Assembly: GCA_002104985.1 (NCBI GenBank)
Contig: MCGO01000006.1
Location: forward strand, 620,001 to 684,000
From: Rhizoclosmatium globosum
Lineage: Eukaryota > Chytridiomycota > Chytridiomycetes > Chytridiales > Chytriomycetaceae
DNA: 64,000 nt
Direction of reading: 5' to 3'
Below, in pieces: positions 11,178-22,543 of this stretch. Made by a program: the position numbers and the translations under genes. Position 1 is the stretch's first letter; every line of letters begins with the position of its first letter. Under the pieces are notes generated by a model. The model saw nothing but the letters and a program-made list of their open reading frames with translations, had not been told where the DNA came from and did not search any database.

Positions 11178-12150
11178 TTATAACTTTCCACTCCGGTTGT
11201 GTTTCCACAGATTATACAAAAGTTTCCAGTTTCGAGTCCTTAGTCGAGGATTAAATACGTCAAACTGAACAGATTCCAGTCGTTTGAGGTAGTTATCACA
11301 GGCAATGGCAGAAAGGAGAGCAGGGACAGCAATCTGGGGAAATTGCTCCTTCATTTCTTCAATTTCAGCTCGTGCAGTGTACAAATGATTATCGGCCAGA
11401 GATGCAAGTTCAAAGACGATATCTGCGAGTTTCTCTGAAGGACCTGAGCGGAATACATCTTCTGAAGATAGATTATGCTTTGGAGCGCGTTTCAGAAACT
11501 GACATGAACTACAAACTGAGACAATACCTTTGTCATTAATTCGCTGGGAAGATATAATTGCCTGTTTGGAACATGGACAGGAGTAGATCTGAGTACTGTT
11601 GCAATTCCGATTGCCTTTCCAATATGACTGGCAATGTGATCGACTTTATAATTTTGAACACCGCATGCTTCAAGTTGAAGATAGAGCAACGACGACTGCG
11701 TTTGTTCAGCGTACTTTTCCAATGCGTCTGTTGTGGGATACAGTGAATTTGAGGTAAAGTCCGCTTCTCTTGCGCTGATGATTCTGTGCAGGAACTGTTT
11801 TGAGAGCGGAGCGCCCTGATCTAAAGCGGCAGCAAGCGACTGAGCGACATGGTGGTTTATAGGTTTGTTCTGTTTGAAACGCAGTTCAGTTCAACCAACT
11901 TGAACAAACTGTGTGTCACCGCATAGACGCCGTCGACCAAATCGCGCCAGAACTTGAAACGCATTTTGGCGATTGTTTCTTCGTGGGCCGAGCGGGCGAC
12001 GCTGTCCCGCACGGCCGCCACTTCGCAGTTGAATGCGCGCACGGCGAACACGGCATCGCGCCCACGTGGCAACACAAACAGCGACGACACGTACCCTTCC
12101 CAGTCGCTTGTTCGGACAGCGTTGAGGCAGTGTTGTTGCACTGACTGCAT
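11178..12150 (-). CDS. NDUFAF6: Complex I assembly factor NDUFAF6 (phytoene-synthase-like)
   Basis: Mitochondrial protein of the squalene/phytoene synthase fold that assists assembly of respiratory complex I, without prenyl synthase activity. Conserved pieces: WEGYVSSLFVLP, VFAVRAFNCEVAAVRDSV, KMRFKFWRDLVDGVY, YAEQTQSSLLYLQLEACGV, HIASHIGKAIGIATVLRSTPVH and RLESVQFDVFNP. The start chosen (MQSVQQHC, 12150) lies 37 bp from the start of the divergent PIP kinase; no long targeting sequence precedes it. Introns of about 50-70 bp separate the blocks. Its presence implies that the organism keeps respiratory complex I. Confidence 0.88.
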
Positions 12151-12187
12151 CTGATTAGGTATTTCAAAGAAGGAAAAAGAGAAACAA
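12151..12187. promoter_or_regulatory. Very short bidirectional promoter region
   Basis: Only 37 bp separate the start codons of NDUFAF6 (-) and the PIP kinase (+). Any core promoter must therefore overlap the 5' coding sequence or leader of at least one gene, unless one true start lies further downstream. The interval is A/G-rich on the + strand. Confidence 0.45.
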
Positions 12188-14349
12188 ATGGCAAAGGATC
12201 CAAAGGACGAGGAGATCGCTTCCCATCCAATCACTTCAAGTCCTTCGGCGGGCTCGTCCATCCAAGAGATCAAACTGGATCTCAAAGGGGGTGCAAGCGT
12301 AACCTCAAACGATGTTGAATCACGCCCCTCTTCAATCTACAATCTCGTCACGAAAATCTCTGCAAAGAACTCCGTCAGCCCCTCCCTAGCCCGTTCACTC
12401 TCAACGGATGGTTATTATCCTGCGGCAGCATCACCGCGAAGTATGAAGAAAAAGCGTTCAGACGCGTCAACGGGCTCAGGAATCTTGGCTGAACGAAATT
12501 ATTCTTTCAACCGTGGAAGAACTGCGTCTCAGAACCATGGATCGAGCAACCTTCATCAAAGTACTCATCAAACGGATTATCAAGGTGATGATGTGGGAAG
12601 TACAAAGTCGGCCGAATCTGCTCCCGAAACACCTCGGGCGAAGGCGCGAACAAGTCTGGCTAGAGTATTTACTGTTCAGCGCCCATTGTCTTTGGGTGGT
12701 AGAGAAGTTTTGGTTGGAACTCCCATCAAGGAAGGACACGTGAACTATATGGTTAGTCTGATTGTTTTTTCCGCCGACATCATCATTTTACTAATCGCGC
12801 AAATCCACGTAGTTGAGTGAGTTAAATATTCATAACATAGCTATACATCCTAATATCCTACAGTGTATGACATGTTGACTGGAATTCGAATAAGTGTCGG
12901 ACGCTGCTCTGCAAAAGCAAATCGTGATATTCTCGAAGAAGATTACACTGCGGCACACAAGATTGCGTTTGATGTGTGAGTGTCGCCGGTACCTTAAAGG
13001 ATAAGTTATTGATATGATTGGATCCACATAGCAAGGGAAACGAACTTGCTCCAAACTCTGGTTATGACTTCAAGTTCAAAGATTACGCGCCATGGATATT
13101 CCGACTTGTGCGAGAGATCTTTAAAGTAGATCCCGTTGATTATCTGGTAATTGAAACCTCAACTCTAAACCCAAAACTAATTGAACAACAACAGCTGTCT
13201 CTAACAGGAAAATATGTTTTATCTGAGCTCGGGTCTCCAGGAAAGTCGGGTTCCTTCTTTTACTTTTCTCAGGACTACCGATTCATCATCAAAACCATCC
13301 ACTTCTCCGAACACAAGTTTGTTCGCCGAATTTTGAAGCAGTACTACACAGTGGGTGGACATTCAAGCCATAAAATCGGACGTTAACCCCCCCAAAAACA
13401 GCATGTCAAAGCAAATCCCGAAACACTCCTATCTCGTATTTTTGGTCTGCATCGGTGTAAACTCCCCGGTGGTAAAAAGATTCACTTTGTCGTTATGGGA
13501 AACGTTTTCCCTCCAAACAAAGACATTCATGAGACCTATGACTTGAAAGGGTCCCTTGTGGGTCGTTTGACTCCGGAAGAGAGTGCCAAGAAACCCGGGG
13601 CAGTGTTAAAAGACCTCAATTGGCTCGAGAAAAACCGAAAAGTGTTTCTAGGACCTATTAAACGTGATATTTTAGTGAATCAGATGGAGAAGGATGTCGC
13701 AGTGAGTGCTTTTGTTTGACCCATCATTCTGTTACGACTCAACTGGCATACAAAAGTTTCTTGTCGCAAATCACATCATGGACTACTCTCTCCTTATTGG
13801 TGTGCACGATCTCGTTAAAGGAAACTCTCACAATATCAGAGATTCAGTAATGTCAGTTATTGAGCCAAGTGCTCAAGACCTCAACACGCACCAAGCCTTG
13901 AATCGAAGGTCCACAATGATTTCGCCAATCAGTGTCAAGCGGCGGCAAACGATAATAGAGGCTGAATCGATAAAGCAAGGGGCTGCAAATGCAAAGCTCG
14001 ATATTGCTCTACCCCCAGAACGTGCCTTCTGCGTGTTTTACAAAGAGCTAGGCGGGTTCTTGTCAACGAATGTAAACAACGAAATCATGAGAGATCTTTA
14101 TTACATCGGCATTATTGATATATTCACGGAATATTCTGGGGTTAAGAAGTTTGAACATTTTTTCAAATCGTTGACAAATGACAGGGTACGTCTGTTGAGT
14201 GATTGATTATAATTCTAACGTATACTTTATTGTAGCACAAAATCTCAGCTGTGCATCCAAAGGAGTATGGTGACCGTTTCTTGAAGTTCATGAAAGACGC
14301 AATAGACTCAGCCGGAAAACCCGCTCCTCTGTCTCCCCTGGGTCAATAA
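12188..14349 (+). CDS. Phosphatidylinositol 4-phosphate 5-kinase (Mss4 type)
   Basis: Makes PI(4,5)P2 at membranes. A Ser-rich, probably disordered N-terminal region of about 170 aa precedes the kinase core. Core motifs: [35 protein letters not shown], the ATP-binding [20 protein letters not shown] with its Lys, [24 protein letters not shown], and the catalytic [13 protein letters not shown]. The final [12 protein letters not shown] and the C-terminal [14 protein letters not shown] are intact. A linker containing [13 protein letters not shown] lies between the catalytic loop and the IID segment, as in fungal Mss4. Six or so short introns are used (for example before HVKANPET at 13402). No defects were seen. 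Confidence 0.92.
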
Positions 14350-14370
14350 TAAACTCGATATATTCTTTAT

Positions 14371-16252
14371 TTATTGAACTTGAGCCATCGCATTCTCAAA
14401 CTTCCGAATCAGCTCATCTGCATCCTCCAATCCAACAGAAACACGAATTAAGCGTGCAGCGACACCAAACTGTTCGGCCCAATCTAATTCAGTGTAGTGT
14501 GCCAAAATGGTGTATGGTGAGGCAAGTGTAAAGTTGGTTCCAAGAGAAGGGCCTTTCGCAACATCCAAATTGTCGTAGAAGGTTGCAGCACTTTGGGAAT
14601 CTTTCAGGATGACAGAGAGAAGTCCTCCATAGCCACCACCGTTTCGTAGGTAGGTTGCATATAGCTCTTTATCGGTGAACAGAGGATAGTGAACTTGTTG
14701 GACTGTGAACGGAGTGTGGTTAGTTATACTGAAGTCACACAATCGTTTTCTCACCTTTTGGGTGCTTGTGCAGATATTGCGCCAATTTCGCAGCAGTTTG
14801 ATTAATCTTGGCTGTGCGCGCCACGAAGTTACGTGAATTGCGCTCCAAAAAGATGGCATCTTCATCCCACATATTGTCCTCATACAACTCAGCAACAGCA
14901 AACTTGATTGCAGGATAATTTTTGGAGAAAGGATTCAATACAGCGCTGCCTCCCATCACGTTACAATCACCACTGAAGATTTTTGTGAGGGATGAAACTA
15001 CAATATCCGCCCAATGAAGCACAGAAACGTTATGGAAGCTTCCGATCGTCTCGTCGACAATAACCAAGAAATCGTAGTGATCAGCGAGGGTTCGGATACG
15101 CTTCAAGTCTGCACTTTTGAGCAACGGGTTGGAAGGGAACTCGCAGAACAAGGCGGCAACTTTCTCGCCAGACTCTAGTACGGCTTGGAGGTTGTCCAAA
15201 TCATTGTTTGTACCTTGGCCAAGGAAGATGCATCCGGTTCCGAACTTTTCTTGAATCTTCAATGTGTCAGTGTATGGGAATCTGTTTGAAAGTCAGTAAA
15301 GTGTCGAAATTGAGAGTATAGACTTACCCAAACTGTACAGTTCTCAGTCCTGGCTTCAATCTTTGAACAATACGGAAGGCATTATAAATTGCACTCATTC
15401 CAGTTGGGAAGAGAAGCACGTGCGATTCATTCAATCCTTCCAACTGACGTACACTTTCATTTGTCACGATCGGCATCTTTCCTTCATCACTGCTATCGCC
15501 ACCATCCGAAAGTACACCAGCAATTCGTTGCCTCAACATAATCTTCGCTTGAGGAGCCAGAGACAAGTCCAAGTTCCTTCCGAATCGTTCTTCCACAAAC
15601 AACTGATTGGCAATAGACTCTGCACCCGAAACCTGTCTCACATGACCTCCCCCCAAATCCTGAAGCCTGAATCCAGGTGTTTGGAAACGATCGTTTTTGG
15701 CCCCCACGTTTGTGAAATAGCTCTTGCTCGCATAGTTTGATCCAAGCAACTTCAAACAATGTTCAGCAAATCTAGACGAAATGCCTTCCCCGGCGTGTTG
15801 CCAGAACATTTTCGCGACTGGGGCAGCAGCTTCAGGAAACAAAAGCGCATAAACGAATACATTGCTTTGGTACGACGCCGTAGGATCCGCTGCAGCCGGA
15901 GACGCTTCCTGAAAGATTGGCTGGATAGCAAATTCGGCAATACGAATCGACGTGGCCAGCTTCAAATCATATCCGGAGTTGGACTTCAAAATGTACGACT
16001 TCATAAACTGGCGAGCTTCCGTGATTGTCCGGTTCGATGGAAACACCATACACTTTTCTCCTGGACGGCCAAACTTCTTTTCAAAATGGTCGAATACCTG
16101 TTGTGTTTGGTGTGTGTGGTTATCAGTTGGTATCTTGGAACGGCTTGACGTCACAAAAAACGCACCTGCTTTACAAGTGGGTGAAAGACGAAGCGAGGGT
16201 AACCACATTTGAGAGCGGCAATGGTCAATGGATCGCCTGTCATTAGGTCCAT
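14371..16252 (-). CDS. Cystathionine gamma-synthase-like PLP enzyme
   Basis: Cys/Met-metabolism PLP-dependent enzyme of the fungal cystathionine gamma-synthase type (STR2-like), which condenses an activated homoserine with cysteine. It starts [25 protein letters not shown], and the intron after VKQ joins [16 protein letters not shown]. The catalytic half has [41 protein letters not shown] and [20 protein letters not shown], with the PLP lysine in SLTKIFSG. The C-terminal [11 protein letters not shown] and [16 protein letters not shown] are typical of the family. The long N-terminal extension is typical of fungal members. All key residues are present. Confidence 0.88.
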
Positions 16253-16483
16253 GATCAGTCAGTTTCAGTTGAGTGGCAGTTACTGCTCAAGCGAACCTTC
16301 TTCATAGTTTACGTTATCCTGCCATTTTGGAAGAGACACAGACACGGCTAAGAACGCAATCAGTGGGAATGTGACAAAAGAGGACCTGTTTTACCGTGCT
16401 GGCCGTGGGCAGGGATGGATTCACCGAGGGGAGTTGGCATTCTGGAATGACGTCTTTGGCGAGAAAAACTTGAGCCCCAAATC
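16253..16483. promoter_or_regulatory. Shared promoter between divergent genes
   Basis: A 231-bp gap between the start codons of cystathionine gamma-synthase (-) and signal peptidase subunit SPC2 (+). No convincing gene is seen inside, so both promoters must lie here. Confidence 0.5.
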
Positions 16484-17304
16484 ATGGCCGATTCAAGCAA
16501 ACAACCAAAAAGCGCATTCGCTGCTGCTCTGGGTAACTTTAATTATTATTAATTAGATTAATCCACTCGGCTGACCAGAGGTTACGTACAGAAAAGTCAC
16601 CCGTCATTATCAACAACTACAACATCGCTGAAGTGAAACACGCACTCGACGACGCCATCCGAAAAGTATTTATTATACACAAATCAACGGAGGAGTTGGG
16701 GCGATAGACTGACTGGTTCCACGTGTACAGATATTGAGAGATGACCACAAGTTCGTTGAGAACCACGCTCACATGGATCGCAAGCTACTTCTTGGATTCA
16801 GTTCATGCTTCTTTGCGATCGGCGGGGCTGCATATGGCCACTTTAATGACTTTCAAGAGAGCAAGCTCTTGGTGTTTATTTGCATAGTGTTGTAAGTGCT
16901 TCGTCATGAAAGAACCTTCCTAAATGAGCTAATATTTCAACATAGGTACTCAATTTTGAATGGGGGTATGCTTCTGTACGGTATGTTCGTCGAGAAGGAC
17001 ACAGTTTTCGTTGGAGCTCGCAAAGACCCTATTCTTCGTAACGTGAGTTCCTCTTCTCAATTTCTCGCTGTAATGCTCATTGTGTCATTCCTTATAGGAG
17101 CCTGAAGAGAAGGTCGTGGTGACAGCAAAAACAAACAAGGCTAAAGCAGAATACACCTTCGCAATTCATTTGTCTGGAAAGAAATCTATCAGCAATACTC
17201 TTACAAAGTCATTTGGTGCCTATTTTGATGAGGAGGGTGAACTGGTTGGGGAACCATTGATTGATGATGTTGGAAGCCTCTTGGTTGATAAGAAATCACA
17301 GTAA
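16484..17304 (+). CDS. SPC2: Signal peptidase complex subunit 2 (SPC25)
   Basis: Non-catalytic ER membrane subunit of the signal peptidase complex. It starts MADSSKQPKSAF, and introns at about 16531-16589, 16667-16729 and elsewhere join NNYNIAEVKHALDDAIRK, ILRDDHKFVENHAHMDRKLLLGF, a hydrophobic hairpin (FFAIGGAAYGHF and the ICIVLY...GGMLLYGMF segment), then a cytosolic domain with KAEYTFAIHLSGKKSISNTLTKSFGAYFDEEGELV. The two membrane segments with a short loop and the beta-rich C-terminal domain are as expected for the family. About 190 aa. Confidence 0.92.
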
Positions 17305-17407
17305 ATACTATTCCTTGTATGATTATAGAGTACACTCTTTCCCTTTCTCTCGTTTGAGTTTGGGACAAATCTGTTGAAAACGTCAAAACAAAAACATTCA
17401 ACCAAAG

Positions 17408-20136
17408 ATGAATGGAATCGGCAAAGGAAGCGACGCCTGGCTAGAGGCGCAATTCTCGGCCAAAGAGAAGGCTGCCGCGAAAGCAGCTGGCGTGTCAAAG
17501 GAAATCCGAACAGCATCTCCGGCTTCGCAGCCGAACAAGAACTCATTGTATGCCGGTGATGCAGAATTCTCCAAGCCGCTCACACCCAACAAAACCGTCA
17601 AAATACCAACAGGGCCTGCAAACTTATCAAAACTGGAGGTGCATGTGAGTTTTGACGCGTCTTGTAACCAAACCTAAGCTTTATTTTAGGATCGAGCTGT
17701 TTGTAAGCACCCTCATTCCTCAATAACACGTCTAATATTTTAATTCGTGAAGCTCCTGACGCGAGATCGTATGGTGACGATTTTGAAAACTACGATGAAG
17801 ACTTTGAAGAATTCGAAGCGGCTCCAATCGCTGCAGCCAAAGTCTCAGAAGTGCAACGAGCGCTTCATGCAGAAAATGATCGGGCATCAATTAGGAAGTC
17901 TGAGGCTGGTGCTGAAGTCTCTTCAATTATGGATTCACAAAACATGCCAAACGTCGAAGAGGATCGCCCAATGTCTCGCCACGTCGAAATGTCCACAGCT
18001 TCTTATGTGACCGCCAAAATTATGAGGCGTGCCAAGGTGAATCGATGCGTTTCAGTCAACATTCTAACTTGTAAGTAAGGATTTGAAAGAGCTCATCGGT
18101 TTCGACGTGGCTATTTATGATATATTTGAAATGGCACCGCTTAACGAATATGAGCAATATATTCGGGACTTCGGAGCATCCAATACTGCTCAAGTGAGGG
18201 TTCATGAAATTTACAAAACCAATTTTGAACAAACCAAATAGGTTTCAACTCAATGGAATGAAGAAGATGGTACGATGGAAACTCAAACAGATGACTGGTG
18301 TATCGAAGATAAATGGACACAGGCTCCTCCTGAAGAATTAAAGGATTCGGGATCAGGGAGGCCGGAATTGCCTTGGTTGTCTGCAGAACAAACCGCTTGG
18401 GATAAAGCCGAAAAAAGGAGCAAACTTTTAAATCAAAAGAGAATGAATTCGGCTGTATTAGATTCAATTGGCCTATTGAGGTTCATAAGGCAGGCGGGGC
18501 AGGTAATAGAATTTTTATAATGGTTTCACCAATTCACACTATTAAGGTTGTCGATGTACTGCTTGAAGAAAATACTTACGGCCAAGGTGGAGTATTTGAA
18601 GCTCAAGAGTCGTCCAACATCAGAATAAGTCATGGAATGATCAGCCTTTCACTGCCTCGCGTTTTTGGAAGTAAGTGTAATTCGAATGTACGAACTTTTA
18701 ATTTATTATGCCTGAAGGTCGAAGCATCAATCAACTGTTGTACTCAGATATGGATTACAGATCGTTAATAGTTGTCTGGGGACTGGCAGAGGAGAACAAC
18801 TCAAAATTAGCCTCAAAGGGAGTTATCACCACGTATCGCATAACAGAATCAACTCATCCGCAATAGTAAGTGGTAATGCATATATATGCAGAACTAATGA
18901 TTGTCAGTGTTTATATATCCGATTCAAATATTAGCACATGCCACCTCTTGCCCAATGTACCACACTTAGTGATTGGCGGAACATCTGATGGCTCAATCAA
19001 TGTTTGGGATCAAAGGGGTCAGGAGGTTTTCCGTTTATACCCCGAATTAGACTCCTTAGAAATCGCTTATCGACTCCCTGCATATTCTGTTGATGGCATC
19101 TTTGGTCTCGAGCAGTCGCATTTCGCACCTGTTGTTTCAATCTATGATTTTACGAACCATGAAGGACCAGACCATTCAAATGACTTGAGCGAAAATAACT
19201 CGTTTCAGATTGGTTCACTTGATGCAAACGGCCGATTTCAGTTCTGGGTAAGTTCTTCAAACAAAATCTCAATTTAACTGACTAGAAATAGACTATCCAT
19301 GAAATTACAGAACTTGAATCAGAGCGTTATTTTGAGACGGATTATGGTCTTGCTGTTGGAAGCAAGGTCCGAATGGTCCGCGGCGGTGCTTTTGAGTTAG
19401 ACACGAGGTAATTTGGTGGGATGGAATCGCGTTGTAATTTATTGAGAATCATATGCACAGTCCTGAAGAATCTAAATGTATCGGTGTCAAAGCGAGCCAG
19501 TTACGGCCACACTCGAAAGATAAATTTATAGTTGGAACCGACACTGGTTGCTTGCTACAAGAATCCAAATCCAGAAATACCTGCTTCCCGAAAGAGTATC
19601 TGTGCGGACGAGAACGAATTGCGGACTCTGTCTCCAGTATCCATTTTAACCCACATAATCACTTGGTCTTCCTTGCAGCCTACGAATCCGGCGTAATTGC
19701 TTTGTTTTATTCAAATCAAGAGTCTCCTTTGGTGACCTGGAAGCTTACTACTGCAGTTCAGTCTGTACTGTGGTCAAATCACCGCCCTTCCGTGTTTTAC
19801 GCGTTGGACGCCAAATCTGGTCTTCACGTTTGGGATATTTTGGAACAAGAAACTGTTGCAACGTATGTCATGAACCTCGGTGACAGTCATGGCCCAACTG
19901 GTGCGAAACGTCGTGCAGTATCAATTGCACAAAGCCCAGCATTTACGTCAGATGTATCCTCTTCAGCAATTGCATCCAACTCGAGTCTTGCTTCTTCTGC
20001 GAATCGAAATGCCAGCTTGGCAATTGCATTTTCAAACGGGGACGTGAATGTACACTTTTTGAACGAAGAGCTTGTTGAACAGCTTGTTGAGGAAAAGGAA
20101 CAGTTTGATTATTGGATTCAAACCAAAACCAAATAA
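17408..20136 (+). CDS. Dynein-2 intermediate chain WDR60-like (intraflagellar transport)
   Basis: Intermediate chain of cytoplasmic dynein-2, the retrograde motor of intraflagellar transport. The N-terminal half is disordered and acidic (FENYDEDFEEFEAAP). It then has the WDR60 signature: LIGFDVAIYDIFEMAPLNEYEQYIRDFG, a QTDDW segment and DKWTQAPPE. The C-terminal half has degenerate WD repeats (IRISHGMISLSLPRVFG, SLIVVWGLAEEN, LVIGGTSDGSINVWDQRG, SVLWSNHRPSVFYALDAKSGLHVWDI, IAFSNGDVNVHFLNEELV). Many short introns occur. Presence of this gene implies a motile flagellum built by IFT, as in chytrid zoospores. The start MNGIGKGSDAW at 17408 is the first ATG of the frame. Confidence 0.85.
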
Positions 20137-20157
20137 ATCTGCTTTGAAATCGACTGA

Positions 20158-20751
20158 ATGGCGTCTCGGCTTGCAAACCTCCGAAACTACGGCATCTGGG
20201 CAACGCAAGGGCTTTGTGTCACACTTCTTGTACAAAAGCATGTCGGTGATATTACAATGGTGAGTTTGTCAGCCTTGTAAGGCCTCAGTAACTAAAGCCG
20301 ACCAGTGTTCAGGACCGTCGATGCTGCCAACATTTAATTCGGTCGGCGATGTCGTTCTCCTCGAGTTTCTGACTTGGCGATGGAAGAGAGATGTTGCGGT
20401 TGGCGATGTCGTTGTTGCGCACTCGCCCCTACACTTCAACCGGATCGTGTGCAAGAGAGTTCTTGGATTGGTGCGTAATCAACAATGGCTGATCATGAGG
20501 CTTATTTGTTTTTAGCCAGGAGACACAGTGCTGAAGGATCCTACAGTGGGTGCAGAGACAGTCAAGGTGAGTAAGGTGGTTACAACTACACATGTGTGAC
20601 TTTTTCAAAGGTACCTCCTGGGCATGTGTGGTTGCAAGGAGATAATATGAGCCATTCTATCGATTCGCGAACTTATGGTCCACTGCCTATGGGTCTATTG
20701 AAGGGCAAAGTGCTATTCAAACTGTGGCCTCACTTTGAAATTGTCAAATAA
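20158..20751 (+). CDS. IMP1: Mitochondrial inner membrane protease subunit 1
   Basis: Serine/lysine signal-peptidase-like protease of the mitochondrial inner membrane, which trims sorting signals facing the intermembrane space. Exons joined by three introns of about 50-60 bp give the family motifs: the catalytic Ser in CSGPSMLPT, the general-base Lys in [13 protein letters not shown], then [20 protein letters not shown] and [14 protein letters not shown] membrane segment lies near the N-terminus. It starts 22 bp after the WDR60 stop and ends 6 bp before the next ATG. Confidence 0.92.
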
Positions 20752-20757
20752 ACCTCG

Positions 20758-22488
20758 ATGCAGCCTGATACCCTTCCGAACCTGGAAATAGGAATCGAGT
20801 GCGACTGCCTCGGCTTCCAGTCTTTGAAGAAGAGAAGCCGTGTCTCTGCAAAAACTGTCAAACCAAACAAACCACTGCATCGTGCCTTTGCAGAACTCAC
20901 CCGAACTTATCGAATTCTTCACCTATGCAGTTATCCATGCCATTTATGCCGTTTCAGTTCCCTCTTCCATTTTATCCGATGCCTTTTCAAATGCTTCAAC
21001 CGCATTCTATTCCATCATCTCTTACTCCAACGAGTCAATACACTCCGCCATCAATACCAGTGCCTCCACTTGCTGAACACAACATGCTTGTCCCAACTGA
21101 TAATCCAAAAGAACGAGCTTTGAAAGAATGGGAAGAGGAGCGAATGCGACTTCGGATTGAGGAGAAACGCAACACCATCGCAAAAATACTGAGTTCTGAA
21201 GAAGAGCAGGTTCAACAAGAACTTGAATGTGCGGAAGATTATCGTAAGGCTCGAAAATTCAAAGCCGAAGAGGAACGCGTTCGAGAAACTAAGGTGAGAT
21301 TTCAACGTCCAACTTTCTCACTCACATAATTTCAGGCAGCAATAATGATTCAAAAACATATGCGCAGATATCTTGTTCGAAAGAGACATCCCAGCGTTTA
21401 CTACAATGATCAAGTCTTGACCAAAAATATTGTGGTTTACTGCTACGAAAAGTTTCTTTATGAAGTCATCACTCAGGTATGGTGATTCGTTGAATTAAGC
21501 TATATTTAAGAATGACAGGAATTTATTCCGGATGTTTTGGTTGAGTTGTGTGAGTTACAGCACTATCCACTCGTGAATACGTCCCACTTGATGTCCCATA
21601 GAACCAAATATCATATCCTCAATACTGTGTGCGGAGAATTCATCAACGAGGTTGCAGTGGAGGTGTTTGAAGAGCTAGCAGCGCGGTACGTGTAATCTAA
21701 GCGCAGAGAGACAGCAGCTAATATGACTTTTCAGGCATTTGTACGGTGTGCCTTCGTTAGGTCCGTTAGCACCAGAAGCAGATACTGCTGGAGGATATAT
21801 TTGTGCATCAGTCGATGAAGAGATCAAACAACTGGCAGAAGAAACATTGAACGAAACCATCGAAGATACTTTGATAGATTCAAAAGCTGAAATCGCATTC
21901 GAGTCCGTATTTGAGGAAGTCCTTGACGATATGAGCATTGTAAGTGGCTCCTCTCCATTCAAAAGTGATATACTTATTTTTGGGACTTCAAAGATAAACG
22001 ACGCCCTTCTCGATGAATTGGCGGAATTTACATTCTATATGTTGGTCGACGATGAAATTCAGAAAGATATTAAACGTGCTGCTATGCGATTCCAAACAGA
22101 GGTAAACACATCAACACGGCATGCCCAAACCTGCATTAATTCTTACTTGACATTCAAGCATCCTAATCGAAAAATACTTATTGCACGCGACCCAGCACAA
22201 CAGTCACAGTCCGTGACAAGTATTTTGGACTCCATCATCGACAAAATCATTTTGAATCATTTAGTGGATCACGTTGCAACCCGTGGAAGAAGTTTCTTGG
22301 AATGGGATGCAGGGGATAGAGTTGTTGATGCTATATTGGCCGACGTTTTGCTGCAACGTCATTTATCTCTACGTGAAGCTGAGGTTTGTCTGTTGCCTTT
22401 GCTACCAATGCGATTGACATTTATTCAACAGTTCACCAACACAGACGAAGTTGGAAACAAACGAGTAATACATCGAACAAGTGTTTAA
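20758..22488 (+). CDS. IQ-motif, coiled-coil protein of unknown function
   Basis: Not assigned to a named family. After a Cys/Pro/Met/Phe-rich N-terminal region comes a charged coiled coil (KEWEEERMRLRIEEKRNTI...EEQVQQELECAEDYRKARKF), then an IQ calmodulin-binding motif (AAIMIQKHMRRYLVRKRHP) and a helical, conserved-looking C-terminal half containing EFINEVAVEVFEELAARHL and SILDSIIDKIILNHLVDHVA. The ATG at 20758 (MQPDTLPNLEIG) is not in frame with the downstream FEEEKPCLCKNC stretch; one missing base near 20795 would join them. The next in-frame ATG is at about 20931. Proximity to WDR60 is not evidence of a ciliary role. Confidence 0.65.
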
Positions 22489-22543
22489 TAAATTATTGAA
22501 GAACATTTGCATTATTTGCGCTTGCTACCACGAACGGGCTTTT

